From: Macrocystis pyrifera
Taxonomy: Eukaryota; Sar; Phaeophyceae; Laminariales; Laminariaceae
DNA: 64,000 nt
Direction: 5' to 3'
Assembly (NCBI GenBank): GCA_031763025.1
Contig: JASSKH010000023.1
Coordinates: 7,157,501-7,221,500, forward strand
The notes beneath the pieces are model-generated. The model was not told where the DNA came from. It saw nothing but the letters and a program-made list of their open reading frames with translations, and did not search any database. Numbering within the stretch: the stretch's first letter is position 1; every line of letters begins with the position of its first letter. A program made the translations under genes and the position numbers. Positions 31,001 through 43,000 of the stretch are shown one piece after another.

Positions 31001-34000
31001 GAGCAGGAAGGCAGGAAGGAGCACGACGAGTGGGGTTGCGGAAGGGCGCAGATAAAACACGCCTCCTTTGAAGAGACGCGCTATTCACGAAAGACAACGT
31101 TGAGAAAATTATTTCGCCGTCGCGAAAAAATCCCCCTCGATCGCAGGGAGTATGTATGGTATCCAGTATCCGCACAGGTTGATATGGGACGAACACGTTA
31201 TTACAAGTAACATCGTTCTGTCGACCCTGATGTCATCCACCCAGGGGAGTCGCCGGCAAATACCCATCAAAAGTAATGGATGTAGAAAAGGCGTGACCGG
31301 TGTATCACGCAGCTCGCAAAAGTTGGGAATCGATCAAGTCGGGAGAACTCACCGCTGACGTTATTTTAATGTAATACTAAACGCATAGTTACACTTTTAT
31401 CGCCATTTAAAAACATGTCACCGTCAAGATACGTCGTTACTTTTACCAACTGCCACAGCTACAAAACAAAGGCTTATGCCGTTTCGTACACAAAATTATT
31501 TCTGTAACCGATATTAAAAAAAAACGCGCGATGCAACGCGTCACCCCCCCTCACCCGAAAACAAAATGAAGATGGTCATGATGGGAGGCCCGATCGCCAA
31601 GGCAGCGTCTCCGTCCTTAGCGAGGCACCCGATAAGCATCCCCATGGCGGACGCCGTGAACGCCTCAATGGTCAGAACTCCCAGAAAGTTGAAAAATCTG
31701 GGCGGTGAACAAAAACGTTCGGCGTATTGAAGCGAAAAAAAAACGACGAGCGAGCAAGGATGCGAGCGAGTAAAGGAGGCGTTTTGGGGCACGCTACGGC
31801 CGGGGGAGCACCTGGAAAATTCTTGTTGGCTCTTGCAACGTGAGGATCTTTTGTGTAGGTCTCACCCAAAAAAAACTGGCTTTCAAGGAAAAAATAAACT
31901 GCAGTTAAAGCCTGATGAACACACCATCAACCCCATGGCCTAGGGCTGCAAGGAAAAATAAGGTAGCACACACGATACAAGGCATGCCTTATTGGTTAGC
32001 TACTCAGTGAGTTGAGAATCCCCATCAGTCAGAAATACTGCCTCAGAAGGCAAAAAAGTGCTGCTATATAAACCCCTATCGCGAAAGGCGTCGGTTATGT
32101 TAACAGCTTGCGCCGGGTCTCTTTTGCCCCGACACAACAAATAAGCTGTGCACGTTATGTACAGTTACTGGTGCACCCATTTTAAGAACGTCTCGTTTAA
32201 GGCCATGCGTAGTAGAGATACGTGGTAAAGCGGCTTTTTTCACGAGAAAAAACTACCTCTTGGAATGAGGATGGGATCATTTTTGTCAGTAGCAGAAGGT
32301 AAGACCAAAAACGGAGATAAGACCACCTGAATTGGTTGACACGGGGTAGTCTTGATATGGTTACACCACTGCACGTTGTTCAAAAGCCGTTCACAACTCC
32401 CGGAAACATGCATAAAAAAAAAGTGGGCGTCGGAAAAAAAAAGCGGCAGGGCAAGGGTCTTCTGTCCGGACGAATTGACATACACGAAACAAGCGAGCGT
32501 GTACGTATAGCCAGCATATTTTAGTACATTTCATGTCCATTGTGTAAACCGTTTCACACCCCTTGCCTGTCACGCTTTGGGTGTAGGCCGGTCATGGGGT
32601 AGAGAATAGCGCCGAAGATGGTCGGGAAGAGGGCGCTGATGGGCAGCTCCGCGATCATCTTGGACAGGAAGTACGGCAGCATGCCGTACATCTTCAGGCT
32701 CCTCTCGGCCTTTTTCCGAGCGAGAAAATAGCAGCAACAACAGTAGCAACAGCAACAGCGGAGGCAGCAGCAACAGCAACAACAGCAGCAACAACAAATA
32801 ACAAAAACAGCAACATCAGATACAACAACAGCAACAGAAACAGCAACATCAGGAACAGTAGCAATAACAGCAACAATACTGCTGTGTTGACCTCCTCGTC
32901 AAGGAGAAGAGTTGACAGTACACACAAACGGTCGAGGCGACAAGTACGACGGGGCGCAAGAGGCGACAAGTGTTATCGTAAAGGATGGCGTACTACTTGG
33001 ATGGCATACACGTAAAACGAAACAGGGGACGAGTTCATCCAGAGGCGAAGCTCCCTCTCTTTTGCCAGACCTCATCCACCCGACCCGGAAAATACGGGCA
33101 AAGCTTTTCTAACAAAGTATGTGCGAGGCGAGCGACAGCCTAGCATGCGTGTGTGTCCTAGCGATACAACAGCACCAGGTGGCGGACGGGACATTCACGC
33201 GATGACACAAGCACCTTCACAATGGTGCTCTCCGTTGGGAAGGTGACGAGAGTCTTCGCGACCGTGGACATGGCGCACTGGATCACGGACGTCTGCACGT
33301 ACCCGGGACGGACGGGCGGGGGGGGAGCGGGAGGGGGGGAAGGAGGGAGGGGGGGAAGGACGCAGGGAGGGAGGGCTCCTTTCTTTTTGGACTCCTATGA
33401 TTGCTGGATGAAGACAGGAATATGCTGCCTCTGGGAGGACAACACTTCATGGTCAACCAATCATGAACGCCAGACTGGAAGAGGACAACAGCGACCCGGG
33501 GACATCATTCGGGGAACCAATCGAGTTCACCATCATCTACATGATCTTCATCACCCAACCAGGATCAAGCCTCGTAGGGTTTTTGTTTTTGGTATTTGCA
33601 AGCGACGGCGGCAGTGGCGACATTGCCGTATGAACGGCGTGGGTGATGAGCGCGGAGGAAGTCGTTCCTTTCCCGCAGAACTGTAAATGGGGATCAATCC
33701 ACGAAACCATGAGTTACGTATACATTGAACCTGTTGGTGCATGGTAGGAACTTACTGTAACATTGTAGACGTTGTTCACGAGGGACCGATGACACTACAA
33801 TAGGTTGGGTAGACCAGGAAAGGCATCCAACAACCTTGCATTTTGTAAGCAGGCGGAGCGGTGTGGCTAGTGTTGAGTTGACGCAGAACTTGTCCACAGA
33901 TGCGGTCTGGAACCCCCATCACTCAAGCGTGGAACACATCCGACAACACGTCCATGCACCACGCATTTAGTAGCCACTCACGCGAAAGTATCTGAAGCCT

Positions 34001-37000
34001 GATCCAATACAGGCCGCGCCGACACGACATGTATCCTGTACCTGAGCAAGTCCCTGATACTAAACGTTTGCTGCAGACTTGCGGTTGGATGTGATCCAAG
34101 CATGAGTGCTGTGGTGTTTCAGACCACGTCCGTCAACAAGCCCAGCACCGTCTCGAGACTAGCCACATCGCTCAACCTCGTAACAAACCCCGAAATCGTT
34201 GGGATGCCCTTCGTGGTCTTCTCAACCTATTGTAGTGTCATCGGTGCCTCGAAAATAACAACGTTTACCATGCAAGGTTGAATGTGTACGTACCTGGAAT
34301 GTACGTAACTCGTGATTTCGGTCAATGATCTCCGACAGCAGTTCTGCGGGAGTGGAATGGCTTCTTCCGCGCTGCCCCCCTCGCTCCATCTGCATTCGTA
34401 CCGGGAACTCTACCGCTGCGATGCATACTCTACTACACTCAGCTGAACTTTTGCAACACAAGAGGGCGGGGGTGTTATGGGAGAAGCATGCGTAAATAGC
34501 TGCTACAGTTCAGTTTGGTTTGGTTTGGTTTGCTCTGTGACTACATGGGCATGGTACGGACTACTGGACGGTGTGGTGTCGGGCGATGCGGTGTGGTTGG
34601 TGTGGTGTCATGCTGTGTGACGTGGTGTACTGTCTGTGATACGGTACGGTGATACGGTATGGTACTACGCCAAGAATGGTGGCCGACGCGGTAAAAAAAA
34701 CGACCTCGGCGTGGCCGATCGACTGACAAACTGACCGACGAGCAAACAACAGACACAACCCGTAGGTCGGGCGCGCCTTTCGGACTGTCGGACGCCCCAA
34801 CGCTACGCATACCACCAATACAGCTCCCACCAAAACCGTACGCAGCCAATCATAACGTCCGTACGACAAACACAGCATTCTCGCGGAGCATGTTGCTCTC
34901 CAAGACAAACAAAAACAAGAACAAACAACCGAACAACAGTAGCAGCAGCAGAGACAACGAAAACAGCAGCAGCAACAACAACAACAACAACAATAGCAAC
35001 ACGCGTCGATCTTTGTGCGACAGATGGCACTAGAACACCGCCTAACAACCGCCCCCCAACCTCTCCTTCGCGACCATCGACACGCGTCATTCATGGCAGA
35101 ACAGCAGCGTCGGATTCCGCACCTGGAGCAAGCCGACGCGGTCGTTGATGTAAGACTGGCCGAGGCCGAGCTTCCAGAAGATGGAGCCGAACACCACCGC
35201 AGACCCCAGGTTGGCCACAACCTGGTATGACAGCGGCCGCCGACAATACTTTCGGTCATCCTGGACTATGACATTAACATTTCGATTACCACGGAGATAG
35301 CGGCGACCGCACGTGTGACCTTGTCAAACACACTTTTACAGCGATCGGCGACAACAATTTCGACCACATGAACTTACACCTGGTACTGGCATGTTTTAGT
35401 CACGTAGAGAGCGTCGACAACATTTCGACCTACGTATATGTACCAACTGTGCTCTGTTCTCTCACTCCCCACCACCAGGGCCAACATTTCTGTGGTCGCC
35501 CAAAGATGGGGGGGGGGAGTTCCACCGAAGTGGCAAAGTCCTTCCTTGTGGCGAAACCACCCAGCCGTCGCCATTCAGTCAGGTACAGCAAGGCGAGCGC
35601 AAGGTATGCATCTAAATCAGCGGACAACACACGGCGCGGCTTTCCGCGCGATCGACGTCAACTTATCCTCCTCCCCTCCTCCCCCCCCCCCCCCCACTCT
35701 CTTTGTCCCACCCCGCCTTGTGATGTGTCGCTTCGCCCGCGGAGATCGAAAACACGGGTCACTTCCGCGTGGAGAAAACAGCCGAAATTCGTGAGCCCCA
35801 GACCTACAGATCATCACGGCAAGCGGATACTACTTCTGTGATCGAAACGATCGCTCCACGCCCTCAACCCAGACTTGCATCCGCGGCTTCCACGGTTCCG
35901 TCTACACTGCGTTACGATACGAAGCGAATACAAGCCCCCCCTCTTACCCAGACAAACAGCAAAACGCACCCACCCGTAAAATTTTTGAATGCAGCCACTG
36001 TACAAAATAAACAAAGCCTTGCGCATACCCTTTTTGCTCTGTGATACTAAAGGGCGGCAGCAGCAACAACAGAAACAACGATAAGGGCAACACCAATATC
36101 AGCAACACATTAGCAGCAGCGGCAGCAACGGCAGCAGCAACGACGGCAGCAATAGCAGCAGCGGCAACATCAATACGAGCAACATCAACAGCATCGACAG
36201 GGGGACAGCGACAGCAACAACGGCAACAGCATCGGCAGCAGCAGCAACAACAACAACAGCAACGACCGCAACAACAACGACAACAACAACAATCATCACC
36301 ACCACCAGCGTCACAAGCCCTCCCTCTAACCCCCCTCCCTCTCACCCGCGTCATGTTGGCAAACTTGGCGCGGTTAACCTGCCTCCACGACCTCGCCAGC
36401 AGCAGCCGGAACTGCTCCAGGGGCCCGGCCCCCTGACCACGCTTTTTCAGCAGCCGCACGCTTCGACGCATTTTCCTGGACCCACCACCCTCGTCCCCCG
36501 GTGTCGCCGCCACCAACGTCCCCTCCCCGACACCCCTCTTGTCCTTCTCGCCTGGCGATGATGCCCCTCCAAGCCAACGTCCAACCAAGGACGCCGTCGA
36601 GGCGGTATCGGTGGAGTCGCGGTGGTCGCTGGCGAACCGGGAAATGCGCCTCTTGCTCGCCTCCTCTGCGTCCTGCTCGTCGAGACAAGGAGAAAGGTCA
36701 GGATCAGGGCTAGGCCTGGCGTCAGGGTTCGCGCAGGGGTTGGGGCTAGGCACCACAACCACCACCACTACTATCACCACAATACACACATCGCCTCCCA
36801 TCAACTCACCTCGGACGCGTAGTCGACGGACACGAGATCGATCGCAAACTCGCCGGGTTGGTGTTGGCGGGCATGGAGTGCCCTTGCGACCGAAAGTAGC
36901 TGGCCACACCCTTCGCCGGGCCTCGAAACACAACCTGCCCCTCGCTCAGGACGACCAAGTCATCGAACATTCGGAAGATGGAGCTCCGCGGCTGCGCGGA

Positions 37001-40000
37001 GGACCACGATCGGTTGGTTTGGCGTGTTGGAAATTGTCGTGTCGAAGTTGGTGTGATGGAGTTGGTTTGTTTGCAGTTTGTGTATTGAAGTTGGCTTGTT
37101 GGAGTTTATGCGTTCAATTTTGTGTGATGAAGTTGGTTTTGCGGAGTGTGTGTTGAATTTTGTGTGTGGAAGTTGGTGCGTTGAAATTGGTGCATTGATC
37201 GGCGTGGTGAAATTTGTTCGTTGAAGTTTGCCTGTCTGTATTGGAGTGGGCATGCATGCCAATTCGGAGCAGTAGGGATGGCTTGGGGGTGGTAGAGGTG
37301 GGAGGGGAGGGGAAGGGAAAGAGATGAGGGGAGGGTGAGTGGAGTGGGAGGGGGGGAGAGAGAGGGGGGGGAGTACTTATGTCATGCATGGCCGTAGTCG
37401 TACGACCATAAACCCTCGCATCCCTACAATGCCGGGACGGAGCACGTCGGGTTTCCCACGACCAGACAGAAATTGTTTGCACCAAGCGCAGAGGAGGGAG
37501 GGGGGGTGCTCATTATCGTGCATGGCCGTAGTCGTATGACCATAGACCCTCGTATCCCTACAATCCCGAGACGGAGCGCGTCGGGTTTTCACCGACCAGG
37601 CAGACATTGCTTGCACCAAGCGCGAAGCGCCGTGAGGTGTTGGGCGAGTCGCATAAAGGGTGAGCTGCATCTTACTACGAACCGCTTTAGAGGCGGATTT
37701 TCTTGCATATGGATTACAGCATCAATGCAATGATGTAATTTCTGGTGTGGCCACTTCCAGAGACAACAATGGGTTAAATATGTAACTGCCTCGTGGGTAC
37801 CTCACCATATTCGCACTACGTGATAGGGGGGGGGGGGGGAGAAGGGGAAGGGGGAGGGGACAGGGGAAGGGTGGACCGGTCGGGGGAGAGGGGGGGGGGG
37901 GGGGGGCGGGGGGGGCGCGTACTCATTTGTTGCTTGCCTTAGTCATTTGACCATTGACCACGCATCCCTTTCGAGACGGAGCACCGTTCCTACTCCTAAT
38001 AGAGACACCTCCAACAATTGGGCGCTCATTTCGTTGTTTCCATATAGTACATAGAAACCTTTTGCTAATCTTATCCCCTTCCTGTTTGGCCTCCTGTGGC
38101 CACCATCTATCCCCTAAGATAGCGATCGTTTTCTCGCTGCTATTCATTGTATCAAACTCCTCCATGTTACATTCGTCTATTTCCCTCATCTCCTCTTCTA
38201 ACACATCCCGTTCCTCCTTGTATATTTCACATTCTCCTACTATGTGAGTTCTACTCTCTATTGCTTTGCCACCCGGGCACATCTGTGCATCTGGGGGGGG
38301 GGGGGGGGGGGGGTGAAGGGGCGGAACGGGGTTGAAGGGGTAAGGATGAAAGGTGCGAGAGGTGGGCCGAACATTGATCGACGGGGCGGGGCGACGACGA
38401 AAACCGACGCACCTGGTGTATCGAGCAGATGACGGTGTGCCCGTCCCTCGCCAGCTGGCGAAGAGTGGCCATCACCCGCTCTGCCTGAGAGAGCAGAGAA
38501 GGGGAGGGGGGGGGGATGTACTCATTACCATGCATGGCCGTAGTCGTATGACCATAGACCCTCGCATGCCTACAATGCCGGGACGAAGCACGTCGGGTTT
38601 TCACCGACCAGGCAGACATTGCTTGAATCAAGCGCGAAGCCGAAGCACCGTGAGGTGTTGGGCGAGTCGCATGAAGGGTGAGCTGCATCCTACTAAGAAC
38701 CGCTTTTCAGGCGGATTGTCAAGCATAAGGATGACAGCGTCAATGAATTGATTTAATTTTCGGTGTGGCCAGTACCAGAGACAGCAAAGGGTATACTATG
38801 TGACTGCCTGGTGGGTGCCTTACCATCTACACACTACGTGATACGATCATCCCCCATGTGCGGAGGGAAGGTTCTCTCCGCACAAAAATGATCTAACTCG
38901 ACCGCCAGCCGTGGTGACCGCCCGAAAAAAAAAATATCTGTACCCTGACTGTCTAGCTCACGCAATGAGAGGCGTGTTTTACAGCGTCGTCGCCAACCGA
39001 CGCCAACCCAACCTATATAAATATACCAGGTATACAATGTAGGAGGAGGGGGGGGGCGGGTGGGGTACTCGATAGGAGAGATGTACTCGATCTCATGCAT
39101 GGCCGTAGTCGCGTTGTCGTATGACCATAGACCCTCGCATCCCAACAATGCCGGGACGGAGCATGTCAGGTTTTCACCGACTAGGCAGGGGAATTAAACC
39201 CGGGCGTGGGAGAGGAGTCAAAGCAAGGCAAAGGAAAACAACAAAACGACGCTTGAAGCATACATACGTATTCGAACAAACAAAACATCGTACTTTTGCC
39301 GGGGCGCCACGGACACTCTAACGGCACGGAGCAGAGTGCACAGCATCCTTGTACTTCATTTCTTTTTCGTCATCTCTTTCTCTTTCCTGCTCGACTGGCA
39401 GGAGGATGCGATCAGCGACCTTCAGCTCCCAGTCTCCCTCCCCGGTACATTCCTTCGGTTTCGAAAGCGGATAGGGTTCGTTCAGCGTTCCCACAGCTCG
39501 TCGGTTTTCATGGAAATTTTGCCACTTCCACGCTCTCGCTCCTTCAGCGACAGAAGAAGACCGTAAGCTGGAACACAAGTCGAAGCAGAGAGGGGCGCTA
39601 CCCCCCTACTCTCTGGACATAGCTCGACCAACCCCCCCCTCCCTCCCTTTCTCTCCTGCCGTGGTTCTCGCTTGCCTGGAAAGAGTCCAGCCCGGTCGTT
39701 GGCTCGTCACAGAAAATGAGCGAAGGAGTTCCAAAGAGCTGGCAGGCGATGGAGAGGCGTTTTCTCTCCCCGCCCGATATCCCCCTGGTTTTTTCTCGTC
39801 CCCCACTATCGTGTCCGCCACCTGGAGCAGGTGGTGACGGCGGCATACACGCAGAAAAAGGGGGATGGGGGAGGTAGGGGAGGGGTGTCGGCTTTCTTGA
39901 CAGGGCAACGTTCGCCAGAAAATCACTACCGTATCTGTTAGGTTACGTCAAGTCACGTGACTAAAGTCTAGCCCACAGACAATTCCGTCGTAGACTTTCA

Positions 40001-43000
40001 TCGACAGAGCGGTGAAGGGGGAAAATAGCGACCACGCTTACCCCTATTGTCGCTCACGGACCTCCTTGAGTAGTGTCCCCCCCCCCTGCCCCCCCCAAAG
40101 AACGAAAAAGGGGGCGAGGTGGCAACGACGCTAAGGAAGAAGCAGAGCACCACACGACAACGCTCCACAAACGCACATCCGTTACACAGATAGGCTGCGT
40201 GCAGACGATCGCAGACGCAACGCAACTGTAGAGATAGCGCGTCGAGTGAGAGAAAAGAGAGAGAGATCTCCGGCCAGCACGCATCCCTCCCCACTTACTA
40301 TCTGTGTCTACCTCGAGTACTGAATGCATCTTGCCCCCCTATCTGTCTGTAGCTACCCTGTCTACTGTATGTACCTACCTAGTCTACTGTCTGTCTTTAG
40401 TTTGCCTACTGATTGTACATGTACAGTACCTGGTAGCAATTATATGCGCCTTGCCTGCTTGCAACACCTTGCTCACGGTCCGCATTTACCTGCTGTCTGT
40501 CTCGACATTGCCTACTGGCTGTATCTTTCCTGCTTCCTGTTTCTACCTTGCCTACTATCTAGACTGCTGTCCCCACCTCACTGCTGTGGGTCTCTACCTT
40601 GCCGACGTCTCTAACCTTGCCTGCAGCCTCTACTTTATCTTGCCTACTGTTTCCGCCTTACCTACTACTATCTATCTTCCCATAGCCTGATGTCCCTGTC
40701 TTGTCTACTGACTGTCTCTAACTTGCTTACTGTCTCCACCCTTGCCTACAGTCTCTACCTTGCCTGCCGTCCGTCTCTATCGCACCTACTATCTGCCTCC
40801 ACCCTGCCTACTACCTTTACATTCCCTACTGCCTGTCTGATTATACCTTGGACAGCCCGAGCTTGTTCATGAGCTCGTCCACCATCGCGGCCTTCTCGTC
40901 CAGAGACATGGAGTTGGGCAGGCGGAGGCGCGCCGCCATCAGAAGGGTTTCCCTCACCGTGAGCTGGCTGTAAAACACGTCCTCCTGCTTCACGTAGGCC
41001 TGGAGCGAGGATCGAGTCGGCGTCGGCATCAGCAGGCGAAAAATAAAAGAGGGGGGGGGTATGTAAGTGGTGTGGTCGCGTGGGTGGATACCCCCCCCCC
41101 CTCCCCGCCGCCCCTCTCACTGTGTGCGCGTTTGTTAGCTTTTTGTCAGGGTCGGTTTTGGGTAAGCACCGCCAAAATCCCGGCTGGTTGTGGCCGGTCC
41201 GAAAGCCTTTATTTCGTTACCCTCTATGGCTGTGTGTGTGCGGATACGTGTGCACGTCGACAAAGACATTTGCCCCCGCCCCACGCCCCTCTCCACCCCC
41301 CCCCCCCCCCCCTCCGGGTACCAAACCAAAAAAACAAAAATATCAAAACTTGTCTGACGCTGCCTTGATTTCCGCTCGATACCAACAATGAGCAAGAGCA
41401 TGACGAACAAACACAAAAACCCTGATACTGCGCCGGTTGTTGCTCGGTTGCCGCAAAAGGAAGACAAAAGAAACCTGCGTGATCCTACCTGAGTCTCCTC
41501 GGGCACCACCAAAAACTCGTCTGCCTGACACTGCCCTAATGTTTGTTCGGTGTACGTAAAAACCAAACCCCCCCCCCAAAAAAAAAAACTCGCCTGATCC
41601 TGCCCTGATTTTCGCTCGGCGCCCCCCACCCGAAGCTTGCCGTGTAGCTGCATCCTCTTGCTGTAAGGTACCTTCGCATTGAGTAACAGGAAACATCCCC
41701 CCACGCGCGTGCGAGGGAGGGGGGGGGGGGGGAGGTACTCATTTGTTGCTTGCCTTAGTCATTTGACCATTGACCACGCATCCCTTTCGAGACGGAGCAC
41801 CGTTCCTACTCCTAATAGAGACACCTCCAGCAATTGGGCGCTCATTACGCTGTTTATATATATATATTGGGAATGTATTGCTAATCTTATTCTCTTTCCT
41901 GTTTGGCCTCCTGTGGCCACCATCTCTCCTAGGATAGCAATCGTTCTCTCGCTGTTATCTAGTATATCAAATTCCTCCATGTCACATTCGTCTATTTCCC
42001 TCATCTCCTCTTCCAACACATCCCGTTCGTCCTTGTATATTTCACATTATCTTACTATGTGAGTTCTACTCTCTATTGCTTTGCCACACGGGCACATCTG
42101 TGCATCTACTTCCTCCTCCTCCCGGCTACTGGTGTACCTCTTTCTTCTTTCTAGCAGGTTACCTACACGAAAGCGCAGTTTCAGCGTTTTCGCGAAGTCC
42201 ATTGGGCCGTGCAATTACGTTTTCATTCCTATTCCTTCCCTCAATCCCCCGTATATCTCCAAGTGTTTTTCCGATTCCACCTTGCTTCTTAGCGCTAGCC
42301 TTTCCCTTCCTTCTATCCCCTCTTCTACTTCTGCCTTGTACCTCCCAAACTTCCCGGCGGCCATCATCTCTTCATGGTTTCCCCCTATATCCTTCCATAC
42401 TTTCTCAACTACGCCATCCCACCTTATTCCTGCTCGCCCTTTTGTTACTTTCTCCCATACAGCTCTATCAACTATGGCTTGCAACCTCTTTCGTGGCATG
42501 GTGGTGGTGGGGGGGGGGGATACGTTTGGAGCTAGAAGATGCTTTGGTCGAGTGTGCTTCTCGCGACCGACGCATGCCCATCTTTTGGAGTTGGACGCAA
42601 ACCGCGCGTGCAAGGAAGAAACTCCGTGTATTAATAGTAGTAAGCATCGGAAAAGTTACGAATGCACTACTTTAGTAATATAACGGGTATAAAACCATCA
42701 CCCTAATCTCCAACCCCAAACCAAACCTCGACCAACCCTAACCCTGGCCCTGACCAACCCTAACCCCAACCCCAACCCTGATCCAAACACCAACCCTGAC
42801 CAACCCTAGCCCTGATCCTGACCAACCCCAACCCTAACCCCAACCCTGACCCAAAAACTATCCCTGACCAGCCCCAGCTCTAACCCTGACCAATCCTAAC
42901 CCCAACCCCAACCCCAACCCCAACCCTGATCCAAACGCTAACTCTGACCAACGCTAATCCCAACCCGAGCCATTTGTCTGAAACATGTATACATGTATAC

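Noticed and set aside
42081..42683. Plus-strand open frames of about 200 codons
   Set aside because: They lie opposite the LINE fragment; the minus strand reads as an RT C terminus with a zinc knuckle.
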